Assembly: GCF_020707265.1 (NCBI RefSeq)
Contig: NZ_JAJFEQ010000020.1
Span: 1 to 37,004 of the forward strand
Origin: Massilia sp. IC2-477
GTDB lineage: Bacteria; Pseudomonadota; Gammaproteobacteria; Burkholderiales; Burkholderiaceae_D
Length of the DNA stretch: 37,004 nucleotides
Direction of reading: 5' to 3'
Shown here: positions 17,061 through 25,677 of the stretch, piece by piece
How positions within the stretch are numbered: position 1 is the stretch's first letter
Layout of the letters: every line of letters starts with the position of its first letter
Program-made: the position numbers and the translations under genes
Notes under the pieces: generated by a model
The model's input: only the letters and a program-made list of their open reading frames with translations
Databases searched by the model: none
Told to the model about the DNA's origin: nothing

Positions 17061-20000
17061 ATGAAACATCCAGGTTTCAAGGCATCGGCATGCGCCGCTG
17101 CCTTGCTGGCGGCCGTGTTCGGCCTGCCGGCCAGCGCCGCCACCGCCACCATTGACCCAGCGCGCCAGGTCGCGCCACTAGACGGCTGGGCCAGCCAGGC
17201 CGGCGGCACCAATGGCGGTGCGGCCGCCACCACCGACAACATCTACACCGTCACCAAGCGCTCGGAGCTGCTGGCCGCACTCGCCAACGGCGCCGACAAC
17301 CCGAAGATCATCAAGCTGGTCGGCACCATCGACATGACCGAGGGGAAGCCCTATACGAGCACCGCGGACCAGTCGGCGCGCGGGTCGATCCGATTGAGGA
17401 GCAACACCACCCTGATCGGCGCCGACGCCAATGCCGGCATCATCAACGGCACCGTGCTGGTGTCGAACGTCTCGCAAGTCATCATCCGCAACCTCAAGAT
17501 CGTGGCGCCCTGCGACGTCGAACCGGTCTGGGACCCTACCGACGGCTCGACCGGCAACTGGAATTCAGCCTTCGATGCAATCGGCGTCTCCGGCTCGCAC
17601 CACGTGTGGGTCGACCACGTCACCTTCACCGATGTGCCGCTGACCGACAACTTCCTGCCGATCGAGAACGGCAAGAAGAAGCAGTGCCACGACGGCGCGC
17701 TCGACATCACCAATGCATCCGACTACGTGACCGTGTCGTACAACGTCTTCGGCCAGCACGACAAGAACACCCTGGTCGGCGGCAGCGATTCGGCCACCGC
17801 CGACGAAGGCAAGCTGCGGGTCACCTTCAGCAACAACGTGTACCGCGACATCGTCCAGCGCGCGCCGCGCGTGCGCTTTGGCCAGGTCCACGTCTTCAAT
17901 AACTACTTCGTCGGCAGCAAGACCGCCTCGCCCTACGCGCACAGCGTCAGCGTCGCCGCGGGCAAGGCGGCCAAGATCCTGTCCGCCAATAACGTGTTCG
18001 AGATCGCCGGCGCGCAGCGATGCGACCAGGTGGTGACCAACATGAGCAGCACCAATCCCGGCTTCTTCAAGGACGCCGGTTCGCTGCTCAACGGCGCCCC
18101 ACTTGGCGCCTGCTCGGTATCGAACGATGTCACCTGGACCCCGCCGTATGCCTTCACCCCGCGTCCGGCGGCGCTGGTGAAATCCAATGCGCTGACCCAG
18201 GCCGGGGCCGGCAAGATCGGCACGGCGATCAGCGGCACCGGCAAGGTCACCATCGACCAGAGCCCGACCCTGGTGTGCCCGGCGACCGGCCTGTACTTCT
18301 GCGACGACTTCCAGGACGGCAGCAGCGCCAAGTGGGACCTGCTCCCGGTGACGGGCCCGAACGGCAGCTTCAGCGTGAAATCGGAAGTGGTCGGCGGCGA
18401 CAACAAGGTGCTGCAGTACACGGCCGCCAGCACCGGTGGCGTGCTCGCCCTGGTCAAGCCAGGCGCCTTCGGTGGTGTGCCATCCGGCGACTACTACGTC
18501 GAAGCGCGCATCCGTCCAATGACCAACGGCACCACGGGCAACAAGCTGCTCTACCTCGTCACGCGCTACGTCAACGCGTCCAACTGGTACGGCGCCGGTC
18601 TGAACGTGCAGAGCAGCACCGCCAGCACCCAGGTGGAAATCGCCAAGATGCTGAACAACTCGCTGAGCCGGCCGCGCCAGGTGCGCACCCCGATCGAGAT
18701 GGATGCCGCCTTCTATACCGTGCGCTTCGAGATGATCGGCAGCACCCTGACGGTCTATCTCGACGGCCGCAACCTCGGCTCGGTCACGGACACGGCGTTT
18801 ACACAGCGTGGACTGATCGGCCTGTACACGGCCAACAAGACCTTCATGATCGACGACGTGCGCGTGGGCGACCCGCGCATGAAACCGGTGCAGCTGAACA
18901 TCGATCCTGCCGGCCAGGCCTACTCGGCGGAGGTCGGCGACGCACCCTACCAGGTGAAGGTGACGGCGATTACCAGCGACAACCAGCCGGATAGCTTCAG
19001 CGTCACATCGAGCAATCCGGCGGTGGTGGCAGTGACGACCGAAGGCAATACCGTGAGCCTGAATGCGGTCGGTGCGGGCAAGGCCGACATCGTGTTCCGC
19101 AGCGCGTCCGAACCTGCGGTCACGCGCACGATCACGGCGACCATCGCACCGCAGTTCGTGCAGCCGACGCAGACCTATGCGATGCAGGGCGCCAGCTTCC
19201 CGGCGCCGCTGGAGGCATCCGCGCACGTCGACACCTCGCTCAAGCTGGTGTTCGACAAGCCGCCGACCCTGGGCACGAGCGGCAGCATCCGCATCTTCCG
19301 CAAGGTCGATGATGCGCTGGTCGACGTCATCCGCGTGCGGGACGAAACCGACGCCCTCGGCTACGAAGGCCAGGCGCTGGTGCGCAAGGTGAACACGGCC
19401 CCGATCAGGATCGTCGGTAACACCGTGACCATCAAGCCGCACAGTAACAGGCTGGCCTACGGCACCGAGTACTACGTGGCGATCGCCGATGGCGTGTTCA
19501 CGAATACGAGCCTGGGCGGCACGCCTTTCGTGGGCCTCGGCAAGGCAGCCGGCTGGACCTTCAGCACAAAAGCCAGTGCACCGACGGGCGGTACGCTGAT
19601 GGTGGACGACGATGGCGAAGCCGACTTCCGCACCGTGCAGGGCGCGCTCAACCATGCCATGCAGCGCTTCGCGAAAGCAGATCCGGTCACCATCAACATT
19701 CGCAATGGCCGCTACGAGGAGCTGCTCTACCTGAACGGCAAGGACAACCTCAGCATCAAGGGGGAAAGCCGCGACGGCGTGATGATCTCGTATACCAACA
19801 ACGAGACCCTGAATCCGGGCACGGGCAGCAGCCAGTCCGGTAGCGCGGCCGGTTCGCCCTCGGGCGGACGCGCCGTGATGCTGGTGGAAGCCTCGGACAT
19901 GCTCAGCCTCGACACCCTGAGCCTGAAGAACACGACCATCCGCTCGAGCAGCATCTCGGGCCAGGCCGAGACCATCTACTTCAACAGCGACGGCCGCCTG

Positions 20001-20624
20001 GTGGCGAAGAACGCCAGCTTCTACAGCGAGCAGGACACGCTCAACCTGAAGGGCTGGTCCTGGTTCTACCGCACCCTGGTCGAGGGCAACGTGGACTTCA
20101 TCTGGGGCAGCAGCCGCGCCGCCCTGTTCGAGGAAAGCGAGATCCGCTCGGTGGGCGACAGCGCCAACGCCAGCAGCGGCGGCTACGTGCTGCAGGCGCG
20201 GGTGCCGGCCGCCGCCGACATCGGCTACGTGTTCCTCAACAGCGCACTGACCCACGGCCCCGGCCCGGGACCGCTGCGCGGCGACGTGCCGAACGGCGCC
20301 ACCTACCTGGCGCGCAGCCCGGGCGGCACCGCCACCTGGGACAACATCGCCTTCATCAACACCAGGATGGATACCCATGTGGCGCCAAGCGGCTGGGCAG
20401 GGCAGGGCGTGAACGGCCAGCCGGCGCCGAACCCGACAGTCGCACGCGCGGATGCGGGCTGGCGCGAGTACGGCAGCACCGACATGGCCGGCAATCCGCT
20501 CAACCTGGCGGCGCGGGTCGGCGGCTACATCCTGAGCGAGACCGATGTGGCGAACCGCTTCGCCACGCGCGAGAAGGTGTTTGCGGGGTATGGCAACGGA
20601 GCGGGGTGGAATCCGCAGCCGTAA
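17061..20624 (+). CDS. Bifunctional pectate lyase (PL1) and pectin methylesterase (CE8), multidomain secreted enzyme
   Basis: The 1187-residue exoenzyme has a signal peptide (about 1-26). The PL1 pectate lyase domain (about 35-385) shows HHVWVDHVTFTD (His180), DGALDITNASDYVTVSYN and PRVRFGQVHVFNNYF, where Arg272 is in the position of the catalytic base. A laminin-G/concanavalin-like domain follows (about 405-610), then a Big_2-like Ig domain (about 612-700), a bacterial Ig-like or SwmB-type domain (about 705-850) and a CE8 pectinesterase domain (about 860-1187). The CE8 domain has YSEQDTL (Gln991, Asp992), GNVDFIWGSSRA (Asp1012) and YLARSPGGTATW. The esterase would remove methyl groups from pectin and the lyase cut the resulting polygalacturonate by beta-elimination. 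AGGAGG precedes the ATG. Confidence 0.93.
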   Translation: MKHPGFKASACAAALLAAVFGLPASAATATIDPARQVAPLDGWASQAGGTNGGAAATTDNIYTVTKRSELLAALANGADNPKIIKLVGTIDMTEGKPYTSTADQSARGSIRLRSNTTLIGADANAGIINGTVLVSNVSQVIIRNLKIVAPCDVEPVWDPTDGSTGNWNSAFDAIGVSGSHHVWVDHVTFTDVPLTDNFLPIENGKKKQCHDGALDITNASDYVTVSYNVFGQHDKNTLVGGSDSATADEGKLRVTFSNNVYRDIVQRAPRVRFGQVHVFNNYFVGSKTASPYAHSVSVAAGKAAKILSANNVFEIAGAQRCDQVVTNMSSTNPGFFKDAGSLLNGAPLGACSVSNDVTWTPPYAFTPRPAALVKSNALTQAGAGKIGTAISGTGKVTIDQSPTLVCPATGLYFCDDFQDGSSAKWDLLPVTGPNGSFSVKSEVVGGDNKVLQYTAASTGGVLALVKPGAFGGVPSGDYYVEARIRPMTNGTTGNKLLYLVTRYVNASNWYGAGLNVQSSTASTQVEIAKMLNNSLSRPRQVRTPIEMDAAFYTVRFEMIGSTLTVYLDGRNLGSVTDTAFTQRGLIGLYTANKTFMIDDVRVGDPRMKPVQLNIDPAGQAYSAEVGDAPYQVKVTAITSDNQPDSFSVTSSNPAVVAVTTEGNTVSLNAVGAGKADIVFRSASEPAVTRTITATIAPQFVQPTQTYAMQGASFPAPLEASAHVDTSLKLVFDKPPTLGTSGSIRIFRKVDDALVDVIRVRDETDALGYEGQALVRKVNTAPIRIVGNTVTIKPHSNRLAYGTEYYVAIADGVFTNTSLGGTPFVGLGKAAGWTFSTKASAPTGGTLMVDDDGEADFRTVQGALNHAMQRFAKADPVTINIRNGRYEELLYLNGKDNLSIKGESRDGVMISYTNNETLNPGTGSSQSGSAAGSPSGGRAVMLVEASDMLSLDTLSLKNTTIRSSSISGQAETIYFNSDGRLVAKNASFYSEQDTLNLKGWSWFYRTLVEGNVDFIWGSSRAALFEESEIRSVGDSANASSGGYVLQARVPAAADIGYVFLNSALTHGPGPGPLRGDVPNGATYLARSPGGTATWDNIAFINTRMDTHVAPSGWAGQGVNGQPAPNPTVARADAGWREYGSTDMAGNPLNLAARVGGYILSETDVANRFATREKVFAGYGNGAGWNPQP

Positions 20625-20650
20625 TGTAAGGATGCGATAGCATCGACGTG

Positions 20651-20692
20651 ATCAAGCACCGGTGTCTCTTCTCAGGGACACCGGTGCGTTGA
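20651..20692. terminator. Hairpin between convergent pectinase and cyclase genes
   Basis: GCACCGGTGTC (20656-20666) pairs with GACACCGGTGC (20677-20687), extended by ATCAA/TTGAT beyond a bulge. It has no T-tract, but its place between two convergent stop codons suggests a bidirectional stop. Confidence 0.6.
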
Positions 20693-20696
20693 TGTA

Positions 20697-22307
20697 CTAA
20701 TTCACAAGTTCAATCGTGCATGCATCCCGTCCGCTACGCTTTGTTTTGTAGAGAGCAGCATCTGCGCTTTGCATCATGAAATCGACGGGAGGGATGGGGA
20801 AACGGGCGACAGCAACACCAATACTTGTCGTGACATGCAATGTGCCTTGATTCGATTCGAAAGGTTCCCGTATCCGCTCAAGAATGCGCATAGCAAACTG
20901 CCTGGCCCTCTCGGTGGAGCTCATGCCCTCTGAAACGATAACGAACTCGTCCCCAGCGTAGCGATAAACCCGATCGGTAGGCCGAACTGCCGAGAGCAAA
21001 CGGCGAGCAAATTCCGCAAGTACCATGTCACCCGTAGCGTGTCCGTACACGTCGTTAATTTCCTTGAATTTGTCCACATCTAGAAAGATAACGCTCAGCC
21101 CCTGACAGCACAGGCCTGCGCGCTCGACAATTGCGTCAACCTGTTGAGTAAATTGACGGCGGTTTCCCAGTCCCGTTAAGACATCAGTTTGGCTGATTCT
21201 CTCCAGTTTCTTCTCCGCCTCGAGTCGTTTGACAGACAGCGAATGAAAAGCCCGTCCCAGCGCACCGATCTCGTCTTTCCGGCTAATGTCGAGGACTTCG
21301 ATGTCAGCTCCATTACGTTCTACAGCGATCACATGCCTGCGCAGCGTTCTAAGGGGCTTGAGCAACACGATCATCATGGCCCATCCGATCAGGCCAGCGA
21401 GAAGGGCGACCGCCAGAGCGCACGCCCACGCATATCTGCGAGCCTTCTCAATCCCAGCAAACGCCTCTTCTCCAGGAAACGAGGAACCCAAGATCCATTG
21501 AGGCCCCCTGACCTGCTTAAATGTGAGTATTGTCGATTTTTCAGTGTCATCTTCTGCCAGGGTCCAGCCTTCCCATCCATAGAAGGGGTGCTTCTTTCTG
21601 TCAATGTCTAATGGATATTGATTACCAATATTACGGGCCAATAATTGGCGATTGGGGTGATTCAATATCATGCCTTTTCGAGTCAAGGCGAAAATGTATC
21701 CCGTGGCGTTCGGGCGCAGGCGCGCAATATGTCCGAAAAAGTCCGGATCTTCCATGTCGATTCCTCCTGCTAATACGAGGACAATTTTTCCTTTTGAATC
21801 GCGGACTGGATGGGTAATCAACACGATCGCTCTACCAGTCAAGCTGCTAATAATCGGCTCGGATAATATGCCTCGCTGCTTCTGGAGAGTAGCCTCTAAA
21901 TAATTCTTTTCTGTAAACTGGGACCGGACAACATCGCTTGTCTCCTTCAAATCGCCAGTGATTTGGCCGGATCCATTTAATGCGATGACATCGAGGAACG
22001 CTGTAGCAAGCCGTGGGTGCTGACTTAACAGCTTTTGCAGGCTCAAAGGGTCCTGGATCTGTTGCGCCGAAATCTCTTCTGCAATCGTTTCCAGTAAAGC
22101 ACGTTTTGCGTCGAGTTCTGATTCAAGATGCAGCGCTGCACTCGTCAGGAGGGCGTATTGCTGACGCCCGGTAGACTGCTGCATTTCCTGATACGCGATT
22201 TCGAGAGCAATAGCTGTCGTCACAAGGCAAGCCAGTGCCACCAAGGATATAACTGTGGCGATCAACCGCCCCTTCAAAGTCCGTGGCAATATTTTAATTA
22301 ACTGCAT
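20697..22307 (-). CDS. Membrane diguanylate cyclase, CACHE-HAMP-GGDEF
   Basis: The 536-residue protein has a membrane segment at about 14-36, a periplasmic double-CACHE-type sensor (about 40-280, with FLDVIALNGSGQITGD, SSLTGRAIVLITHPVRD and LARNIG), a second membrane segment at about 292-316, a HAMP region (LKPLRTLRRHVIAVE) and a GGDEF domain starting DVLTGLGNRRQF. The signature is AGDEF at 451-455, an active variant. RPTD at 442-445 is the inhibitory I-site at the correct five-residue distance, so the enzyme should make c-di-GMP under feedback control from an extracellular small-molecule signal. The gene is AT-richer than the flanking pectinase and belongs to a signalling block with the downstream chemoreceptor and EAL genes. 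Confidence 0.93.
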   Translation of the reverse strand: MQLIKILPRTLKGRLIATVISLVALACLVTTAIALEIAYQEMQQSTGRQQYALLTSAALHLESELDAKRALLETIAEEISAQQIQDPLSLQKLLSQHPRLATAFLDVIALNGSGQITGDLKETSDVVRSQFTEKNYLEATLQKQRGILSEPIISSLTGRAIVLITHPVRDSKGKIVLVLAGGIDMEDPDFFGHIARLRPNATGYIFALTRKGMILNHPNRQLLARNIGNQYPLDIDRKKHPFYGWEGWTLAEDDTEKSTILTFKQVRGPQWILGSSFPGEEAFAGIEKARRYAWACALAVALLAGLIGWAMMIVLLKPLRTLRRHVIAVERNGADIEVLDISRKDEIGALGRAFHSLSVKRLEAEKKLERISQTDVLTGLGNRRQFTQQVDAIVERAGLCCQGLSVIFLDVDKFKEINDVYGHATGDMVLAEFARRLLSAVRPTDRVYRYAGDEFVIVSEGMSSTERARQFAMRILERIREPFESNQGTLHVTTSIGVAVARFPIPPVDFMMQSADAALYKTKRSGRDACTIELVN

Positions 22308-22741
22308 TCACTTCCTATCAGTTGTACTTGCGCTTCTTATTGAGGACCTCCACGACATGTAGAGACTTAATATGCACCATTCCGCTAAAAGTATGGTCCA
22401 GGCTAACAGGCCATCAACACCAGCTATAAGTTTTTGGAATCGGTTCCAAAACTTTGGTTATTCGTTTGTTTTCGGAGCGTAATTCTACCGCTCAATTTGT
22501 ACATATTTAATGCAAATTTGTATCTACCCCCATGCGTGGGGGGAGTACATATCATTACATCGACATACATAATCGCTACATCTCATCCAGCGTTTTCAAT
22601 CAGAATCTCGGCTGTAAATATTTATGGTTCAGGGCGCTGCGCACTCCTTTCGTCGCCGTCATTCTGTCTATAACTCCCCTATTGACTGCGCCAGTTCCGT
22701 TCATTGACGTGAGCCTTCGCATTTCCATCTAAAAAGAATTC
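22308..22741. other. AT-rich regulatory region between cyclase and chemoreceptor genes
   Basis: This 434-base gap separates two divergent signalling genes and holds their promoters. It is clearly AT-richer than the window average. It contains a LacI-operator-like palindrome (22432-22451), two AATTTGTA direct repeats 21 bases apart (22494 and 22515), and a perfect hairpin CCCCCA-TGCG-TGGGGG at 22527-22542. Two short open frames (22434-22673, 22532-22732) overlap each other without a ribosome-binding site and show no recognisable product. No sigma-28 motility promoter of good quality was found. Confidence 0.55.
22432..22451. promoter_or_regulatory. LacI/GalR-type operator-like palindrome
   Basis: TTTTGGAA-TCGG-TTCCAAAA has perfect 8-base arms around a central CG. 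The inner 14 bases, TGGAATCGGTTCCA, fit the general LacI-family pattern TGnAAnCGnTnnCA. It lies 125 bases before the cyclase start on one side and 290 bases before the chemoreceptor start on the other. No LacI-family gene is in the window. A simple hairpin remains possible. Confidence 0.45.
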
Positions 22742-24361
22742 ATGGGTAACCTTAAAATCCGTTCGCGGCTGGCGCTGGTTTTTTTCATTTTGATCGCACT
22801 TATCCTGGTCATTGCAACCACAAGCATTTACGAATTGAAGGAACTTGAATCCAAGTTGCGTGAGGTTGTTGTTTCGAATAACCAGAAAACCAGGCTGGTA
22901 ACGCAGATGTCTGAATCCATCCATATCCAGTCCCGAGTGATGCGAACCATTACCCTCCTGGATGATCCCGAGCTGATATCGGTGGAAAGCAGGAAGCTCG
23001 AGGAAGCGCGCGCTCGATACGATGAGGCGGCGGCAATGCTGTACTCGCTTCCAACAAGTAATTTGGGCCAGGAGATTCGCACCCGGATCAAGACAGCCCT
23101 CGCCCTGGCACGAGTGCAAAACGATCGGGTGCTCGCGATGGCGAGGTCGAATGAAGACGAAGCGGCGGTGGTCCATTTGCTGCGCGTGGCCGGGCCGGCT
23201 ACCCAGGCTCTGCAAGACGTGCTGCACGAAAACTCGGCGCTGCAGGAGAAGCTCACGTCGGAATCCTTCAAGGCTGCCGAAGCTGCTTACGCTAACGATC
23301 TATGGATCCTCGGTACGCTGACGTCTGTAGCGGTGACGTTCGGCATTATTACGGCAGTAGTAATTTCACGATCGATCACGAAGCCAATCACCGCTGCGGT
23401 GGATGTGGCGCGGACTGTCGCGGCCAAGGATCTGACCAGCTGCATCACGTCCACAACACGTGATGAGACTGGCGAGTTGCTGGCCGCACTCGGACAAATG
23501 AACAATGGCCTTCGAGAGATTGTCAGCAAAGTCCGCGTTGGCGCCGAAAATGTGAGCGTAGCGGCCATTGAGATCTCGAATGGAAATACGGATCTGTCTA
23601 GCCGAACTGAACAGCAAGCATGTGCACTCGAACAGACAGCTGCCAGTACTGATCAGCTAGCTAGCACCATTAAAGACAATGCCAGGAGCGCCCAGCTCGC
23701 TGATGATCTGGCTTCGTCTGCGACCGATTCCGCAGCGCATGGCAGCACGATCGTGGATCAGGTTGTCACAACCATGGTCAAGATTTCAGGGGCGGCTCGA
23801 AAGATCGAGGAAATCATCGGTGTCATTGAGGGGATCGCGTTTCAAACAAATATCCTTGCTCTGAATGCTGCCGTCGAGGCAGCGCGGGCTGGCGAGCAAG
23901 GACGAGGCTTCGCTGTCGTTGCCGATGAGGTCAGGAACTTGGCGAAGGGAGCAGCGTCAGCTGCAAAAGAAATCAAGGTTCTGATCGACAGCTCTGTTCA
24001 TACCATTAATGAAGGCACCGAACTGGCGCAGGATGCAGGTGAGGCAATACGCCAGGTAGTCGACAATATCCTGAGGGTCTCGTCAACCGTAAAAGCGATT
24101 GCAGTTGCCAGCGCCGAGCAGGCATCCGGTATTGAACAGGTAAATATTGCTGTCTCGAGCCTTGAACAGGTCACCCAACAGAACGCGGCCCAAGTCGAAG
24201 AGGCTGCCGCCGCGGCCGAGTCTCTGCGTAAAGAGGCGGCCACGTTGGCAGAGACGGTAAGCACGTTCAAGCTGCATCAGACGTCGGGGCTGCATGGCAA
24301 GCCGTCACACCTTGCCTTGGCGCTCGGCGACTCCACGCAGCCTGCATATCCGGCACGATGA
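22742..24361 (+). CDS. Methyl-accepting chemotaxis protein
   Basis: The 539-residue chemoreceptor has a membrane segment at about 7-30, a periplasmic four-helix-bundle sensor (about 35-190, all-helical and without the aspartate/serine-receptor binding residues I would recognise), a second membrane segment at about 192-212, HAMP (about 213-265) and a long coiled-coil signalling domain. The hairpin tip EIIGVIEGIAFQTNILALNA followed by GEQGRGFAVVADEVRNLA contacts CheA and CheW. No C-terminal CheR-tethering pentapeptide is present. The TGA stop overlaps the start of the GNAT gene as ATGA. No che genes are nearby, so it would feed chemotaxis proteins encoded elsewhere. Confidence 0.94.
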   Translation: MGNLKIRSRLALVFFILIALILVIATTSIYELKELESKLREVVVSNNQKTRLVTQMSESIHIQSRVMRTITLLDDPELISVESRKLEEARARYDEAAAMLYSLPTSNLGQEIRTRIKTALALARVQNDRVLAMARSNEDEAAVVHLLRVAGPATQALQDVLHENSALQEKLTSESFKAAEAAYANDLWILGTLTSVAVTFGIITAVVISRSITKPITAAVDVARTVAAKDLTSCITSTTRDETGELLAALGQMNNGLREIVSKVRVGAENVSVAAIEISNGNTDLSSRTEQQACALEQTAASTDQLASTIKDNARSAQLADDLASSATDSAAHGSTIVDQVVTTMVKISGAARKIEEIIGVIEGIAFQTNILALNAAVEAARAGEQGRGFAVVADEVRNLAKGAASAAKEIKVLIDSSVHTINEGTELAQDAGEAIRQVVDNILRVSSTVKAIAVASAEQASGIEQVNIAVSSLEQVTQQNAAQVEEAAAAAESLRKEAATLAETVSTFKLHQTSGLHGKPSHLALALGDSTQPAYPAR

Positions 24362-24864
24362 AAAAACTGCCAAGCGACGGTTCCGCTTCGTTCCGGGTAT
24401 ATCAGCTTCAGCAAGTATCGACGAGCGTTCAAGCTCAAATGTGGCGACTGCGAAAGCGGGCAATTTGGGGCAGCTGGACTCCCCATTATCCTGTACACGC
24501 ACTTGCAGCATGGGCGACGCCCTCATCCACACGCTTTGCAGGTCTGATGACCAAAGGAGGCGCTGTCATTGCGGAGCAGGATGGCGTTCTGTGGGGGTAT
24601 GCAATGCTGGACATGAGCAACGGCGAAATCGAGTCACTTTTTGTCGAACCGCTATATCAAGGCAGAGGCGTCGGCCAGGCGTTGATGCGTTCCCTTGACG
24701 AGATGGCAGCCTCACACGGCGTTCAATATCTCTTCGCGTATGCCTCGCTTAACGCGCGCAGGTTTTTTCAAAGAGCAGGGTTCACGTTCGAACGCGAACA
24801 AGACCATGAGCATCATAGCGGGGCCACCTTGCGAGTTGCGTTCATGGCCAAAGCCTTGCGCTAG
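24358..24864 (+). CDS. GNAT family N-acetyltransferase, coupled to the chemoreceptor
   Basis: The 168-residue protein is a GCN5-related acetyltransferase. The acetyl-CoA loop is IESLFVEPLYQGRGVGQALM (Q/R-x-x-G-x-G/A pattern), followed by the C-terminal ASLNARRFFQRAGFTFERE motif common in small-molecule or protein GNATs. It starts within the stop codon of the chemoreceptor (ATGA), which points to translational coupling. The natural acceptor is unknown. Association of a GNAT with a chemoreceptor is unusual: possible roles are modification of a signal molecule or of a chemotaxis or c-di-GMP protein, but nothing in the sequence decides between these. Confidence 0.88.
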   Translation: MKKLPSDGSASFRVYQLQQVSTSVQAQMWRLRKRAIWGSWTPHYPVHALAAWATPSSTRFAGLMTKGGAVIAEQDGVLWGYAMLDMSNGEIESLFVEPLYQGRGVGQALMRSLDEMAASHGVQYLFAYASLNARRFFQRAGFTFEREQDHEHHSGATLRVAFMAKALR

Positions 24865-24946
24865 ATGGCTGTCATCCACACGCAAGTCCTACGAAAACCG
24901 CGTTAACGTAATCAGGCGATCAGAATTGTCACACCCTACAAACAAA

Positions 24947-25627
24947 ATGCTGCTCATTGCTGGGCCTGTCGAGAGCGAGACCTTGCCGCAGCTCCCGTTC
25001 GAACTCCAGCCGGTCATGCGGTTTTCAACCATGGAAGTCGAGCGTTACGAAATGCTCTACCGCGGCAAAATGCCCACATCCTGGCAGGCGGTGGACGAGG
25101 CGGTGATCTTCTTCCTTAGTACTGAACGCCCGCATCTTCCTCCACTCTTCGTCAATGTGTCCAACGAAGCGCTGTTGACAGTTGCGGATGACATTTTCAC
25201 GAAGGCATCCTCAAGTAACGATGTGGTGTTCGAGCTGAGTGAAGCCTTTGCTGGATACGCGGACTGCCGCTCGATCAGCGTCAAGGCAAACCTGCTGATC
25301 ACGAATGGTGCGCGACTTGCACTCGACGATTTCGGTGCGGGACGAGACGGGCTGGACAGGTTCTATTCGCTTGAAGGTATTTCGACCGTCAAGATTGACA
25401 GGAATTTCATAGCGACTTGTATGGCGCGTCCCGACGCCGCCGAGACCTTGAAGCATTTGATCACTCAGTGGAAAGCGCAAGCCGTCAGTTCCGTGGCAGA
25501 AGGACTGGAAACCGAATCCATGTTCGACTTCGCGCACGAGATCGGGATCGAAATGGCCCAGGGATGGTATGTGGATGCGCTCGCCCAGAATGCCCTCAAA
25601 TCTCGGATGGAAGAAACGGAGTCATGA
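24947..25627 (+). CDS. Stand-alone EAL-domain protein (c-di-GMP phosphodiesterase-like)
   Basis: The 226-residue soluble protein is an EAL domain with no sensory or GGDEF part. The signature is YEMLYRG (Glu35-Met-Leu) instead of EAL. Other conserved positions are kept: FVNVSNEAL (Asn), ELSE (Glu), LALDDFGAG (the Asp pair), TVKIDRNF (Lys), VAEGLE (Glu) and AQGWYVDA (Gln). Metal ligands and catalytic Lys/Glu therefore look intact, so hydrolysis of c-di-GMP to pGpG is possible, while the EML and short length leave room for a c-di-GMP-binding-only role. No clear ribosome-binding site precedes the chosen ATG, and the true start may be upstream. The stop overlaps the following 17-codon ORF. Confidence 0.82.
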   Translation: MLLIAGPVESETLPQLPFELQPVMRFSTMEVERYEMLYRGKMPTSWQAVDEAVIFFLSTERPHLPPLFVNVSNEALLTVADDIFTKASSSNDVVFELSEAFAGYADCRSISVKANLLITNGARLALDDFGAGRDGLDRFYSLEGISTVKIDRNFIATCMARPDAAETLKHLITQWKAQAVSSVAEGLETESMFDFAHEIGIEMAQGWYVDALAQNALKSRMEETES

Positions 25628-25677
25628 CTCTTCATGCGCTTGGCGTGGCAATCATCGTGAAAGAATCGCACCGTTGA
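25624..25677 (+). CDS. 17-codon ORF bridging EAL and GNAT genes
   Basis: The frame encodes MTLHALGVAIIVKESHR and then TGA. Its ATG overlaps the EAL gene's stop (ATGA), and its own stop overlaps the TTG codon that is the only plausible start of the next GNAT frame (TTGA). GGAG lies only two bases before the ATG; a GGAAG lies farther upstream. It may be a translation-relay leader peptide, a shifted remnant of the GNAT N terminus, or chance. Low confidence as a real product. Confidence 0.35.
   Translation: MTLHALGVAIIVKESHR

Noticed and set aside
17565..20378. A 937-codon open frame antisense to the pectinase gene
   Set aside because: Same GC artefact; composition is not protein-like while the forward strand encodes clear PL1 and CE8 domains.
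22434..22732. Short frames in the gap before the chemoreceptor gene
   Set aside because: They overlap each other, lack ribosome-binding sites and encode no recognised motif.
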